Positions 57,796 to 64,000 of a stretch of DNA of 64,000 nt are shown in pieces. Source of the stretch: Campylobacter anatolicus (GTDB lineage Bacteria; Campylobacterota; Campylobacteria; Campylobacterales; Campylobacteraceae); assembly GCF_018145655.1 (NCBI RefSeq), contig NZ_JAGSSY010000002.1:62001-126000 (forward strand). The letters are read 5' to 3'. The notes under the pieces are model-generated. The model ran no database searches. It was not told the DNA's origin and was given only the letters and a program-made list of their open reading frames with translations. The position numbers and the translations under genes are program-made. Numbering within the stretch: the stretch's first letter is position 1; every line of letters starts with the position of its first letter.

Positions 57796-58665
57796 ATGCA
57801 GGAATTTATAAAAAAGCTAAAAGACATTGGCGAACTCATCGTTTTTAAGCACTCGATTTTTGCCTTACCGTTTATATTTGTAGCGATGGTTGTGGCTAGT
57901 TGGCGTGAAAATGGCTCAGCTTGGTTTGGTTTTAAATTGTTTATTTTAGGTGCATTGTGTGCGGTGTTTGCTCGCTCTTTTGCGATGGCCTTTAATCGCT
58001 ACTGCGATGATGATATAGATAGATTAAATCCACGCACTGCAAACCGCCCAAGTGTAGATGGACGTATAGGCAGTGGTAACCTTATTTTATTTATCGTTTT
58101 TAACGCAGTTGGTTTTATATTTTGTGCCTATTTGATAAATTTACTTGCGTTTTGGCTGAGCTTTCCGATACTGTTTATTTTGAGTGGCTACTCATTGTTT
58201 AAGCGTTTTAGTTCTCTAGCTCACCTTGTGCTTGGTCTGTCGTTAGGACTTGCACCTATCGCTGGAGCGGTTGCTGTAAGTGCTGAAATTCCACTTTGGA
58301 GCGTTTTGCTATGTCTTGGTGTGATGTTTTGGGTGGGAGGATTTGACTTGCTTTACTCGCTTCAAGATATTGAATTTGATAAAAAAATGGGACTATTTAG
58401 CATACCGTCTGTTTATGGTGATAAGGCGACGCTTTTTATCTCAGCCCTTTTTCATGCTATCGCCACGATATTTTGGCTACTTTTTGCGTGGGCAGCAGAG
58501 CTTGGATTTATGGCGTTTTTTGGAATATTTATAAGTAGCGTGATACTTTTTATGGAGCACCGCATCGTTAGGCGTGATTTTAGTAAGATAGACAGGGCGT
58601 TTTTTACACTTAATGGTTATTTGGGAATTGCCTTTTTTATTTTTGTTTTATGGAGCGTTTTATGA
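57796..58665 (+). CDS. mqnP: Menaquinone-pathway prenyltransferase MqnP (UbiA family)
   Basis: 289 residues, about eight membrane helices. The two Asp-rich motifs are NRYCDDDIDRLNPRTANRPS and DLLYSLQDIEFDKKMGL, which bind the Mg-prenyl diphosphate. In futalosine-pathway organisms this UbiA homologue attaches the polyprenyl tail to the dihydroxynaphthoate precursor. mqnA, for the first step, is at 7.1 kb. The stop codon overlaps the next start by 4 bp. Confidence 0.88.
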   Translation: MQEFIKKLKDIGELIVFKHSIFALPFIFVAMVVASWRENGSAWFGFKLFILGALCAVFARSFAMAFNRYCDDDIDRLNPRTANRPSVDGRIGSGNLILFIVFNAVGFIFCAYLINLLAFWLSFPILFILSGYSLFKRFSSLAHLVLGLSLGLAPIAGAVAVSAEIPLWSVLLCLGVMFWVGGFDLLYSLQDIEFDKKMGLFSIPSVYGDKATLFISALFHAIATIFWLLFAWAAELGFMAFFGIFISSVILFMEHRIVRRDFSKIDRAFFTLNGYLGIAFFIFVLWSVL

Positions 58666-59183
58666 GTGCAGTTAGGCTGATACCAGCTTCTTTAGAGCTT
58701 GATTATGAGATTGATAATGGTAACGCTGAGTTTATACGTGAGTTTAATATGCTAACATTAAATGAAGAAGATCCGCTTGGTGCGTGGCTAAAACGTGCTA
58801 AATCGCGTGGCGAGACAAAGGAAAGTGACCAGGTGATACTCACGCTTCTTATCGAACTTCATAGGAAAGTAGATGAACTAAGTGATTATGTTAAAAATAA
58901 TCAAAAGCAATACCTATCTCTCGAAAATAGCACAAAGATAGCAAGTATAAATTTTGAATATATTGGTTTAGATGAGCCTAAATTTGAAGTAGATAAAATT
59001 TATTATGGGCGGATTTTAATGCCAATATTTCCAAAACGAAACATCGCTATATATTTTCAAGCTATAGATGAAAAGACGGCTAAGATAGTTCATATGCACG
59101 ATGAAGATGTGAGTGATTGGAGTGCGTATGTAACGGCTAGAGAGCGTGTAATGATACGCGATATGAAAGTAAATAAGGACTAA
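58662..59183 (+). CDS. Conserved protein of unknown function (Cj0163-like)
   Basis: 173 residues, soluble, acidic. The N-terminal half is helical (EEDPLGAWLKRAKSRGET, LIELHRKVDELSDYVKNN) and the C-terminal half is beta-rich (FEYIGLDEPKFEVDKIYYGR), in outline like a small PilZ or OB-type domain, but no PilZ RxxxR motif is seen. ATG at 58662 (ATGA overlap with mqnP) is chosen over the frame's earlier opening at 58650. Function unknown. Confidence 0.75.
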   Translation: MSAVRLIPASLELDYEIDNGNAEFIREFNMLTLNEEDPLGAWLKRAKSRGETKESDQVILTLLIELHRKVDELSDYVKNNQKQYLSLENSTKIASINFEYIGLDEPKFEVDKIYYGRILMPIFPKRNIAIYFQAIDEKTAKIVHMHDEDVSDWSAYVTARERVMIRDMKVNKD

Positions 59184-59184
59184 A

Positions 59185-59691
59185 ATGGAGCTTGTGGTAC
59201 TTGGTGGATTTGGCATTGTTTTAGCGATAATCATCGCACTTATATATATAAAAGATAGCGAGGTAAATCGTCGTTTTACACGATATGAACGTAGTATTGA
59301 AAGTATAATGCAAGAAAATTTCAATCTCAAAAAACAAATAGCGAATTTAGCCACTTTTAAAGACGGCGATTTAAGCGATTTAGATCAGATCGAAAAGGAT
59401 TTGCAAGATAAGCTTGATAAGGATCTAAATGAAAAGATCGTACCTATCATAAAAGCGATAAAGAGCATAGAACGTGTGATAGATGAGTTTGCAAGTGAGC
59501 AAAAAGATCGGATGTTAAACTTAGAAGAACGTACGCGTGACATTGGTAAGATTACGCCAAATGTTCAGGGTGAAGAGGAGCAGATTGTGCGACTTTTTAA
59601 CTCTGGTAAGAGTATCGAGACGATTGCAAAAGATCTCCATATAGGTATCGGACGTATAGAATTTGTGCTAAAATTACATAAATTAGTCTAA
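59185..59691 (+). CDS. Membrane-anchored coiled-coil protein with C-terminal HTH-like motif, unknown function
   Basis: 168 residues: one N-terminal membrane helix (LVVLGGFGIVLAIIIALIYI), a charged coiled coil (~30-125), and a C-terminal segment EQIVRLFNSGKSIETIAKDL that reads like a resolvase-type helix-turn-helix. It starts 1 bp after the previous gene, so both are probably co-expressed with mqnP. From memory it is Cj0162-like. Role unknown; a membrane-tethered nucleoid or polarity factor is conceivable. Confidence 0.75.
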   Translation: MELVVLGGFGIVLAIIIALIYIKDSEVNRRFTRYERSIESIMQENFNLKKQIANLATFKDGDLSDLDQIEKDLQDKLDKDLNEKIVPIIKAIKSIERVIDEFASEQKDRMLNLEERTRDIGKITPNVQGEEEQIVRLFNSGKSIETIAKDLHIGIGRIEFVLKLHKLV

Positions 59692-59697
59692 AATCTA

Positions 59698-60198
59698 TCA
59701 AATTTTATCGCTATTTTCAAGCTTTAAAAGTCTCTTTTTTATATCTAAACCACCAGTATAACCAACTAATGTCCCATCCGTGCCTATGACTCTATGACAA
59801 GGGATGATGATAGCTATGCTGTTTCGTCCCACTGCACCACCGACTGCTTGGGCTGACATCTTTGATATACCACGATTTTTGGCTATTTGTCTTGCTATTT
59901 CACCATAAGTAGTTGTTTTGCCATATGGTATTGAAAGTAAAATTTGCCAAACTGATAGAGAAAAGTCTGATCCTGTCATATGAAGTGGCGGTGTGAAACT
60001 AGGCACTTTCCCATCAAAATAAACATCAAGCCAACGTTTTGCTGATACTATCTCTTGTGTCTGTTTTGAGCGATACTCATTAGTCGAGTTTTGAGTATAA
60101 AATTTGTTATCATTTATCCAAAGTCCAGTTAGTCCAATATTATCTGAAGTAAGTAAAATCTCACCAAGTGGTGAAGAGTAAGTAGAGGTATATAGCAC
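59698..60198 (-). CDS. ogt: Methylated-DNA--protein-cysteine methyltransferase (Ogt)
   Basis: 166 residues from the chosen start. The acceptor Cys134 sits in IIPCHRVIG, with PYGKTTTYGEIA (HTH region) and NSIAIIIP before it. It removes alkyl groups from O6-methylguanine in a suicide reaction. GTG at 60198 is preferred: AAGGGGG ends 5 bp before it and the family N-terminus (YTSTYSSPLGEI) starts at once. The open frame continues 28 codons upstream but is hydrophobic and unlike the family. It interrupts the block that in C. jejuni, from memory, runs straight from Cj0162 to moaA. Confidence 0.9.
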   Translation of the reverse strand: MLYTSTYSSPLGEILLTSDNIGLTGLWINDNKFYTQNSTNEYRSKQTQEIVSAKRWLDVYFDGKVPSFTPPLHMTGSDFSLSVWQILLSIPYGKTTTYGEIARQIAKNRGISKMSAQAVGGAVGRNSIAIIIPCHRVIGTDGTLVGYTGGLDIKKRLLKLENSDKI

Positions 60199-60450
60199 AT
60201 TTTCCCCCTTGTTTTTTAATAAATGATATAAAAATAGAGATAAAAAATCTATAAATTTAATAGCATTTAAATAATTACACATATTTTGCTTTTTCTTGTT
60301 AATATAGTTGTGCTGTTGCCGCTACATTTTGTCTTATTTTTCTTTTGCAAAACTAAGCGAATACAATAAGCTTGTGCTTAGTGCTAATCTTAATTTCTAA
60401 AATATAAAATTTAATATAAATCATTTTAGCTATATTTAAAATTTTTAATC

Positions 60451-60456
60451 TATAAT
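60451..60456 (+). promoter_or_regulatory. -10 box of the moaA-queED operon
   Basis: TATAAT 29 bp before the moaA ATG, with AAAGGC as ribosome-binding site. The 287-bp gap between the ogt start and moaA contains no riboswitch-like structure that I can see. Confidence 0.6.
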
Positions 60457-60485
60457 TTAACTAATTTAAAATTTAAAGGCATTTT

Positions 60486-61454
60486 ATGCTTATCGATCAG
60501 TATGGGAGAGTTGTTGATTACTTGCGTATCTCAGTTACGCAAAGGTGCAATTTTAGATGTAGGTATTGTATGCCGACCACGCCATTTAGCTGGACACCAA
60601 AGGAAAATTTACTAAGCTTTGAAGAGCTATTTATGTTTGTAAAAGTAGCCATTGATGAAGGCGTAACAAAGATCCGCCTGACAGGCGGAGAGCCACTCGT
60701 ACGTAAAGATTTAGACATTTTTATAAAGATGATAAGCGATTATAAGCCTGACATTGACCTAGCTCTTACGACAAATGGTTTTATGCTTCGTCATTTTGCT
60801 AAAAGATTAAAAGATGCTGGGCTAAAACGCATAAATATGTCACTTGATACTCTTAGTGAGAGAAAGGCTCAATTTATCGCTCAAAAGGGCGTTTTACACG
60901 AAGTTTTAGCTGGATTTGAAGCGGCTTTGGATGCTGGATTAAAAGTAAAAATAAATACAGTTGCTTTAAATGGTGTAAATGACGATGAGCTTGTGAGTTT
61001 GCTTGAATTTGCTAAATTTAGAGATTGTCAGATCCGCTTCATTGAATATATGGAAAACTCACATGCCAAAAATGATCTAAAAGGGCTAAATAGTGATGAA
61101 ATTTTAGCCATTATCTCGCAAAAATATAGTGTCAGCAAAGATAAGAAGATACCAAACTCACCAGCTTCTATCTACCGCCTTGATGATGGATATAAATTTG
61201 GTATCATTGACCCACATAAACACGACTTTTGCGAGAGTTGTAACCGTATAAGGCTAAGTGCAGAGGGGCTACTTATACCTTGTCTTTATTTTGAAGAGGC
61301 TTTGAGTATAAAAGATGCAGTGAGTCGTGGCGACATCGTTGGTGCAGCTGAGGTTTTGCGTAAAGTCTTGGCAAATAAACCAAAAGAGAACAAATGGTCA
61401 GTCGGTGTAACAAATGAGACATCTAGTAGAGCATTTTACCAAACAGGCGGTTGA
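60486..61454 (+). CDS. moaA: GTP 3',8-cyclase MoaA (molybdenum cofactor synthesis)
   Basis: 322 residues. The N-terminal radical SAM cluster is CNFRCRYC (Cys21, Cys25, Cys28); the C-terminal second cluster is C-x2-C-x13-C (Cys249, Cys252, Cys266). The protein ends in Gly-Gly, which is required in MoaA. It turns GTP into 3',8-cyclo-GTP. The gene starts an operon with queE and queD, whose substrates also derive from GTP; queE overlaps by 1 bp. Confidence 0.95.
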   Translation: MLIDQYGRVVDYLRISVTQRCNFRCRYCMPTTPFSWTPKENLLSFEELFMFVKVAIDEGVTKIRLTGGEPLVRKDLDIFIKMISDYKPDIDLALTTNGFMLRHFAKRLKDAGLKRINMSLDTLSERKAQFIAQKGVLHEVLAGFEAALDAGLKVKINTVALNGVNDDELVSLLEFAKFRDCQIRFIEYMENSHAKNDLKGLNSDEILAIISQKYSVSKDKKIPNSPASIYRLDDGYKFGIIDPHKHDFCESCNRIRLSAEGLLIPCLYFEEALSIKDAVSRGDIVGAAEVLRKVLANKPKENKWSVGVTNETSSRAFYQTGG

Positions 61455-62248
61455 TGGGCTTAAATTTAAAAGATCAAAAAGCTTACGTAGATGATGGCTT
61501 AAAACTACCTTTGGTTGAGAGCTTTTTAAGCATTCAAGGCGAAGGGAAATACAGCGGTCATCTTGCTATTTTTTTACGTTTTGCAGGGTGCAATCTAAAC
61601 TGCATTGGCTTTAATGTTAAGGCAAATTCTTTAAAAACAGGTGAAAGTTTAGTAGGTTGCGATACGATAAGAGCGGTATTTACATCTCATTTTGACGCTC
61701 ATAATCTAAACGTGGGTGAAATTTTATCACTTGTTAGCAGTTTTGCCGATGGTTTAGCTCAAAAGCCCATCATCGTTATAACTGGTGGAGAGCCATTGGT
61801 GCATCATAAAAAACCAGCATTTTTAAATCTAATACAAAATTTGCTAAAATTAAATTATGAAGTACATTTTGAGAGTAACGGTACAATTTTTATTGATTTT
61901 AGTGAGTTTGAAATTTATAAAAATTGTCACTTCGCACTCGGTGTAAAACTTGCAAATAGCGGCGTTAGCTTTGAGAAACGTATAAATGAAAAAGCCATAA
62001 AAGCCATAAAAGATAATGCAAAAGATAGTTTTTATAAATTTGTTTTGAGTGGTGAGAATGATGAGTTGGAACAAATTTTGCAAGTATTGAAAATAGCTAT
62101 AAATGATGTTTGGTGCATGCCTATGGGGGCGGATAATACGCAACTAAATGCAAATGCATTAAGAGTAGCCGAGTTTGCGATAAAAAATGGCTTTAACTAC
62201 TCAGATCGCACACATATCAGGCTTTGGGATAAAAAAGAGGGTGTTTGA
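61454..62248 (+). CDS. queE: 7-carboxy-7-deazaguanine synthase QueE with interrupted Cys motif
   Basis: 264 residues. Radical SAM enzyme that contracts carboxytetrahydropterin to 7-carboxy-7-deazaguanine in queuosine synthesis. [11 protein letters not shown] and VITGGEPL are typical. The cluster motif is split: Cys46-x3-Cys50, then 18 residues, then Cys69 in VGCDT, as if an insertion separated the third Cys. ATG at 61454 (TGATG overlap with moaA) is preferred over TTG at 61451. queD follows with a 1-bp overlap. Confidence 0.88.
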   Translation: MGLNLKDQKAYVDDGLKLPLVESFLSIQGEGKYSGHLAIFLRFAGCNLNCIGFNVKANSLKTGESLVGCDTIRAVFTSHFDAHNLNVGEILSLVSSFADGLAQKPIIVITGGEPLVHHKKPAFLNLIQNLLKLNYEVHFESNGTIFIDFSEFEIYKNCHFALGVKLANSGVSFEKRINEKAIKAIKDNAKDSFYKFVLSGENDELEQILQVLKIAINDVWCMPMGADNTQLNANALRVAEFAIKNGFNYSDRTHIRLWDKKEGV

Positions 62249-62829
62249 TGATAATACGAAAACTTTTTAAATTTGAGAATGCACATATTGTTAGAGATTG
62301 TAGCTCAAAGCGTTGCAGAACAAGTATACACGGACATAGTTATAAAACTGAAGTGTTGCTTGATTCAAATTTTTTAGATAATGCTGGTATGGTCTATGAC
62401 TTTGGACTGATGAAACAAAATATCCGCACGATAATTGACAGCTTTGATCACGCTACAACCATATATAACGGCGATAGTGATGAGTATAAAAATGACCTTA
62501 AAAAGCACTCTGCACGCTGGATTTGTATACCGCAAAATCCATCAGCAGAGCAGTTTTGTCGCATATTTTTTGTCATCATTGATAGACTTTTAAAGCTTAG
62601 TGTTATGCAAAACGGTGAGCGTGAAGTAAGTCTGCATAGTATTATCGTACATGAGACCGATACTGGCTACGCTCAGTGTTTTCGTGAAGATGCGTATAAT
62701 ACACAAATGGGAGAGATAAATTTACATGAGATTGAGTTTTCTCCTGCGGTGATTGATGAATGGGAAGATACGTTGTTGTTTGAGAAAATTAAACTTTGTA
62801 AACCGATACTCTTGCCAAAGGATGTATGA
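62248..62829 (+). CDS. queD: 6-carboxy-5,6,7,8-tetrahydropterin synthase QueD
   Basis: 193 residues. Zinc and catalytic elements of the PTPS family are FENAH at the N-terminus, CRTSIHGHSY (catalytic Cys and two His) and the DHATTI segment (catalytic His). It makes the QueE substrate from dihydroneopterin triphosphate, the FolE product (folE is at 9.4 kb). It is longer than E. coli QueD (121 residues) because of insertions around residues 75-110 and the tail. ATG at 62248 overlaps the queE stop codon. Confidence 0.9.
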   Translation: MIIRKLFKFENAHIVRDCSSKRCRTSIHGHSYKTEVLLDSNFLDNAGMVYDFGLMKQNIRTIIDSFDHATTIYNGDSDEYKNDLKKHSARWICIPQNPSAEQFCRIFFVIIDRLLKLSVMQNGEREVSLHSIIVHETDTGYAQCFREDAYNTQMGEINLHEIEFSPAVIDEWEDTLLFEKIKLCKPILLPKDV

Positions 62830-63032
62830 TGAAAAATTTAGCTTTTTTACTTATGTTTTTAGTGTTTTTGATGGGCTGCGAAGATAAAAAAACTCAAATT
62901 TTAGAGCAAAATGATAGTGTCCCAGCTGATATCCCTATTTCGCATATAGATGCAAATGTTAGTATAGATGAGACCCTGCCGCCAGAGCCAGCCATAGAGG
63001 GCGTAGCGGATACAGAAAAGCAGAGCAAATGA
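62829..63032 (+). CDS. Small lipoprotein, unknown function
   Basis: 67 residues. The signal peptide ends in the lipobox LMGC (Cys17), followed by ~50 acidic, Pro-rich, probably disordered residues. Two ATGs are possible (62826, 62829); the second is better spaced from AAAGGA. It overlaps queD by 1 bp and the next gene by 4 bp. From memory Cj0158 is the positional equivalent, described as a putative haem-binding lipoprotein; no haem motif is seen here. Confidence 0.75.
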   Translation: MKNLAFLLMFLVFLMGCEDKKTQILEQNDSVPADIPISHIDANVSIDETLPPEPAIEGVADTEKQSK

Positions 63033-63430
63033 ATGAACATTTAATAAAACTTTTTGAATACACCTTACCCTATCATATCGCCTTTTTTTGGGCACTACTT
63101 GGGCTTTGTGCAGTCTATCTTTGCTTAACACAGTTAAATTTAAGCGACAAAAACTATGTTCTTAAAATTCGCTATTACCTACCGATATATCACGCGGTTT
63201 TAGCATGTAGTGTGATGACCGGACTTGTTTTGATGTCAGCTTTTAACTTTGAGTTAAATTTAAAAAATGCAAAGATGATAGTCGCCGTTTTTGCTCTCAT
63301 AGCTTTAAGTGCAATAGGATATAAACGACTAAAACGCTACGCTCTGATAAAAGAGTTGGATAAATTTAGAGTCTTTGCACTCAAAAAGAGTGTAGCGGAC
63401 ATTGTGATTATTGTAATGGCAGGTATTTGA
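63029..63430 (+). CDS. Four-helix integral membrane protein, unknown function
   Basis: 133 residues, four hydrophobic helices (HIAFFWALLGLCAVYLCL, YYLPIYHAVLACSVMTGLVL, MIVAVFALIALSAIGY, VADIVIIVMAGI). Two His residues lie in or near the first two helices (His16 and His54), which could be haem ligands, as in HemJ- or CopD-like proteins; this is only suggestive. It overlaps both neighbours (4 bp and 1 bp), so it belongs to the same operon. Confidence 0.72.
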   Translation: MNEHLIKLFEYTLPYHIAFFWALLGLCAVYLCLTQLNLSDKNYVLKIRYYLPIYHAVLACSVMTGLVLMSAFNFELNLKNAKMIVAVFALIALSAIGYKRLKRYALIKELDKFRVFALKKSVADIVIIVMAGI

Positions 63431-64000
63431 TGCAGTTTTTATATGATAAAGATGCTGGATGTGAGCGTTTAGAACTTGTAAATGAGCCATTTTTGCACTT
63501 AAAAGCAAGACGTATGAAGGTGGGTGAACGACTGAGCGTGAGAAATTTAAAAGATGGTAAGAATTATTTGTATGAGATACTCTCATTTATGCGAAGAAGT
63601 GCCGAGCTAGAGCTTGTTTTTACATCCTCTGTAGAGGAACAAAAACGTGGTATGAGCCTAGCTTGGGCTGTGGTAGAGCCTAAGACGATAGAAAAGACAT
63701 TGCCGTTTTTAAATGAACTTGGCGTATCAAAACTCATCTTTGTATATACGAAATTTTCTCAGGCAAATTTTAAGTTGGATCTAGCTCGTTTTGAGTATAT
63801 ATGTGCTTTATCATGCGAGCAGTGCGGACGTGGGACGCTTATGGAATTTGAAATTTATAGCAATATTGATGATTTTTTGGGCGTTTATGAAAATGTTGCA
63901 ATAATAAATTTTGGTGGAAAAAGTTTGCAAAACTATAATAATGAACTACTTTTTATCGGTTGTGAAGGTGGTTTTAGCGATGACGAAGTGGCTAAATTTA
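63430..64000 (+). CDS. rsmE: 16S rRNA m3U1498 methyltransferase RsmE, 5' part (runs off the window)
   Basis: 190 residues are visible, open to the last base. The N-terminal PUA-like domain (FLHLKARRMKVGERLSVRN) is followed by the SPOUT methyltransferase fold, with the EQCGR motif and the knot signature GCEGGFSDDE close to the window edge (GPEGG in most members). It methylates U1498 of 16S rRNA. ATG at 63430 overlaps the preceding TGA. Confidence 0.92.
   Translation, partial: MQFLYDKDAGCERLELVNEPFLHLKARRMKVGERLSVRNLKDGKNYLYEILSFMRRSAELELVFTSSVEEQKRGMSLAWAVVEPKTIEKTLPFLNELGVSKLIFVYTKFSQANFKLDLARFEYICALSCEQCGRGTLMEFEIYSNIDDFLGVYENVAIINFGGKSLQNYNNELLFIGCEGGFSDDEVAKF

Noticed and set aside
60199-60485. 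Possible molybdenum-cofactor riboswitch before moaA
   Set aside because: The region is AT-rich, with no multi-stem conserved structure that I can see; only a promoter box is supported.
61440-62250. Possible preQ1 riboswitch controlling queE/queD
   Set aside because: moaA, queE and queD overlap by 1 bp each, leaving no leader in which an aptamer could sit.

Overview
The window is a chromosomal segment of a Campylobacter species (Campylobacterota, formerly Epsilonproteobacteria). The evidence is the AT-rich composition, with the word AAATTTA everywhere; genes packed with 1-8 bp overlaps; TATAAT -10 boxes mostly without a -35; a complex I operon whose nuoE and nuoF are replaced by two small unrelated genes; the paralysed-flagella gene pflA directly after nuoN; a cmeRABC efflux locus; and futalosine-pathway menaquinone genes (mqnA, mqnP). 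From memory, gene order matches several C. jejuni blocks (Cj1290-1285, Cj0195-0186, Cj0374-0362, Cj1579-1565, Cj0166-0156) joined differently. It is therefore probably not C. jejuni but another member of the genus. No phage, insertion sequence, CRISPR array or poly-G phase-variable tract was seen.

Layout. 1-7.8 kb: 3' part of accC, a short-chain dehydrogenase, a SurA-like periplasmic chaperone (minus strand), then gltX2-mez-upp, a DJ-1-like protein, a flavodoxin-fold reductase and mqnA. 8.0-9.9 kb (minus): folE-fliI. 10.0-19.2 kb (plus): tig-clpP-degenerate GGDEF-def-comM-nnr-purN, then terC and a MATE exporter. 19.2-19.7 kb: five tRNA genes (Pro, His, Arg, Arg, Leu) behind a near-consensus promoter. 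20-22.3 kb: nifS-nifU. 22.3-30.5 kb (minus): ccoG, cmeR, cmeABC and a small membrane protein. 30.6-34.9 kb (plus): rpsU, then a tight five-gene operon (HTH coiled-coil protein, UPF0323 lipoprotein, glutathionylspermidine-synthase-like ATP-grasp ligase, D-2-hydroxyacid dehydrogenase, yajQ). 35-39.2 kb: a radical SAM HemW/HutW-like protein, an AI-2E-family permease and a YojI-type ABC exporter. 39.3-55.3 kb: the 14-gene nuo operon and pflA. 55.5-57.7 kb (minus): miaA and a DadA-like flavoenzyme. 57.8-64 kb: mqnP, two uncharacterised genes, ogt (minus), then moaA-queE-queD-lipoprotein-membrane protein-rsmE, cut by the window end.

How the genes work together. mqnA and mqnP feed menaquinone to the respiratory chain, which complex I (nuo) enters; ccoG serves assembly of the cbb3 terminal oxidase. 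nifS and nifU supply Fe-S clusters to nuoB, nuoG, nuoI and the radical SAM enzymes. tig, clpP, def and the SurA-like protein cover protein maturation and quality control. fliI and pflA serve flagellar export and rotation. queD, queE and folE belong to GTP-derived pteridine and deazaguanine metabolism. The most thought-provoking element is the lipoprotein plus ATP-grasp ligase pair at 31.7-33.5 kb: the Ser/Gly-rich lipoprotein tail ends in Gly-Gly, a plausible substrate for its neighbour.
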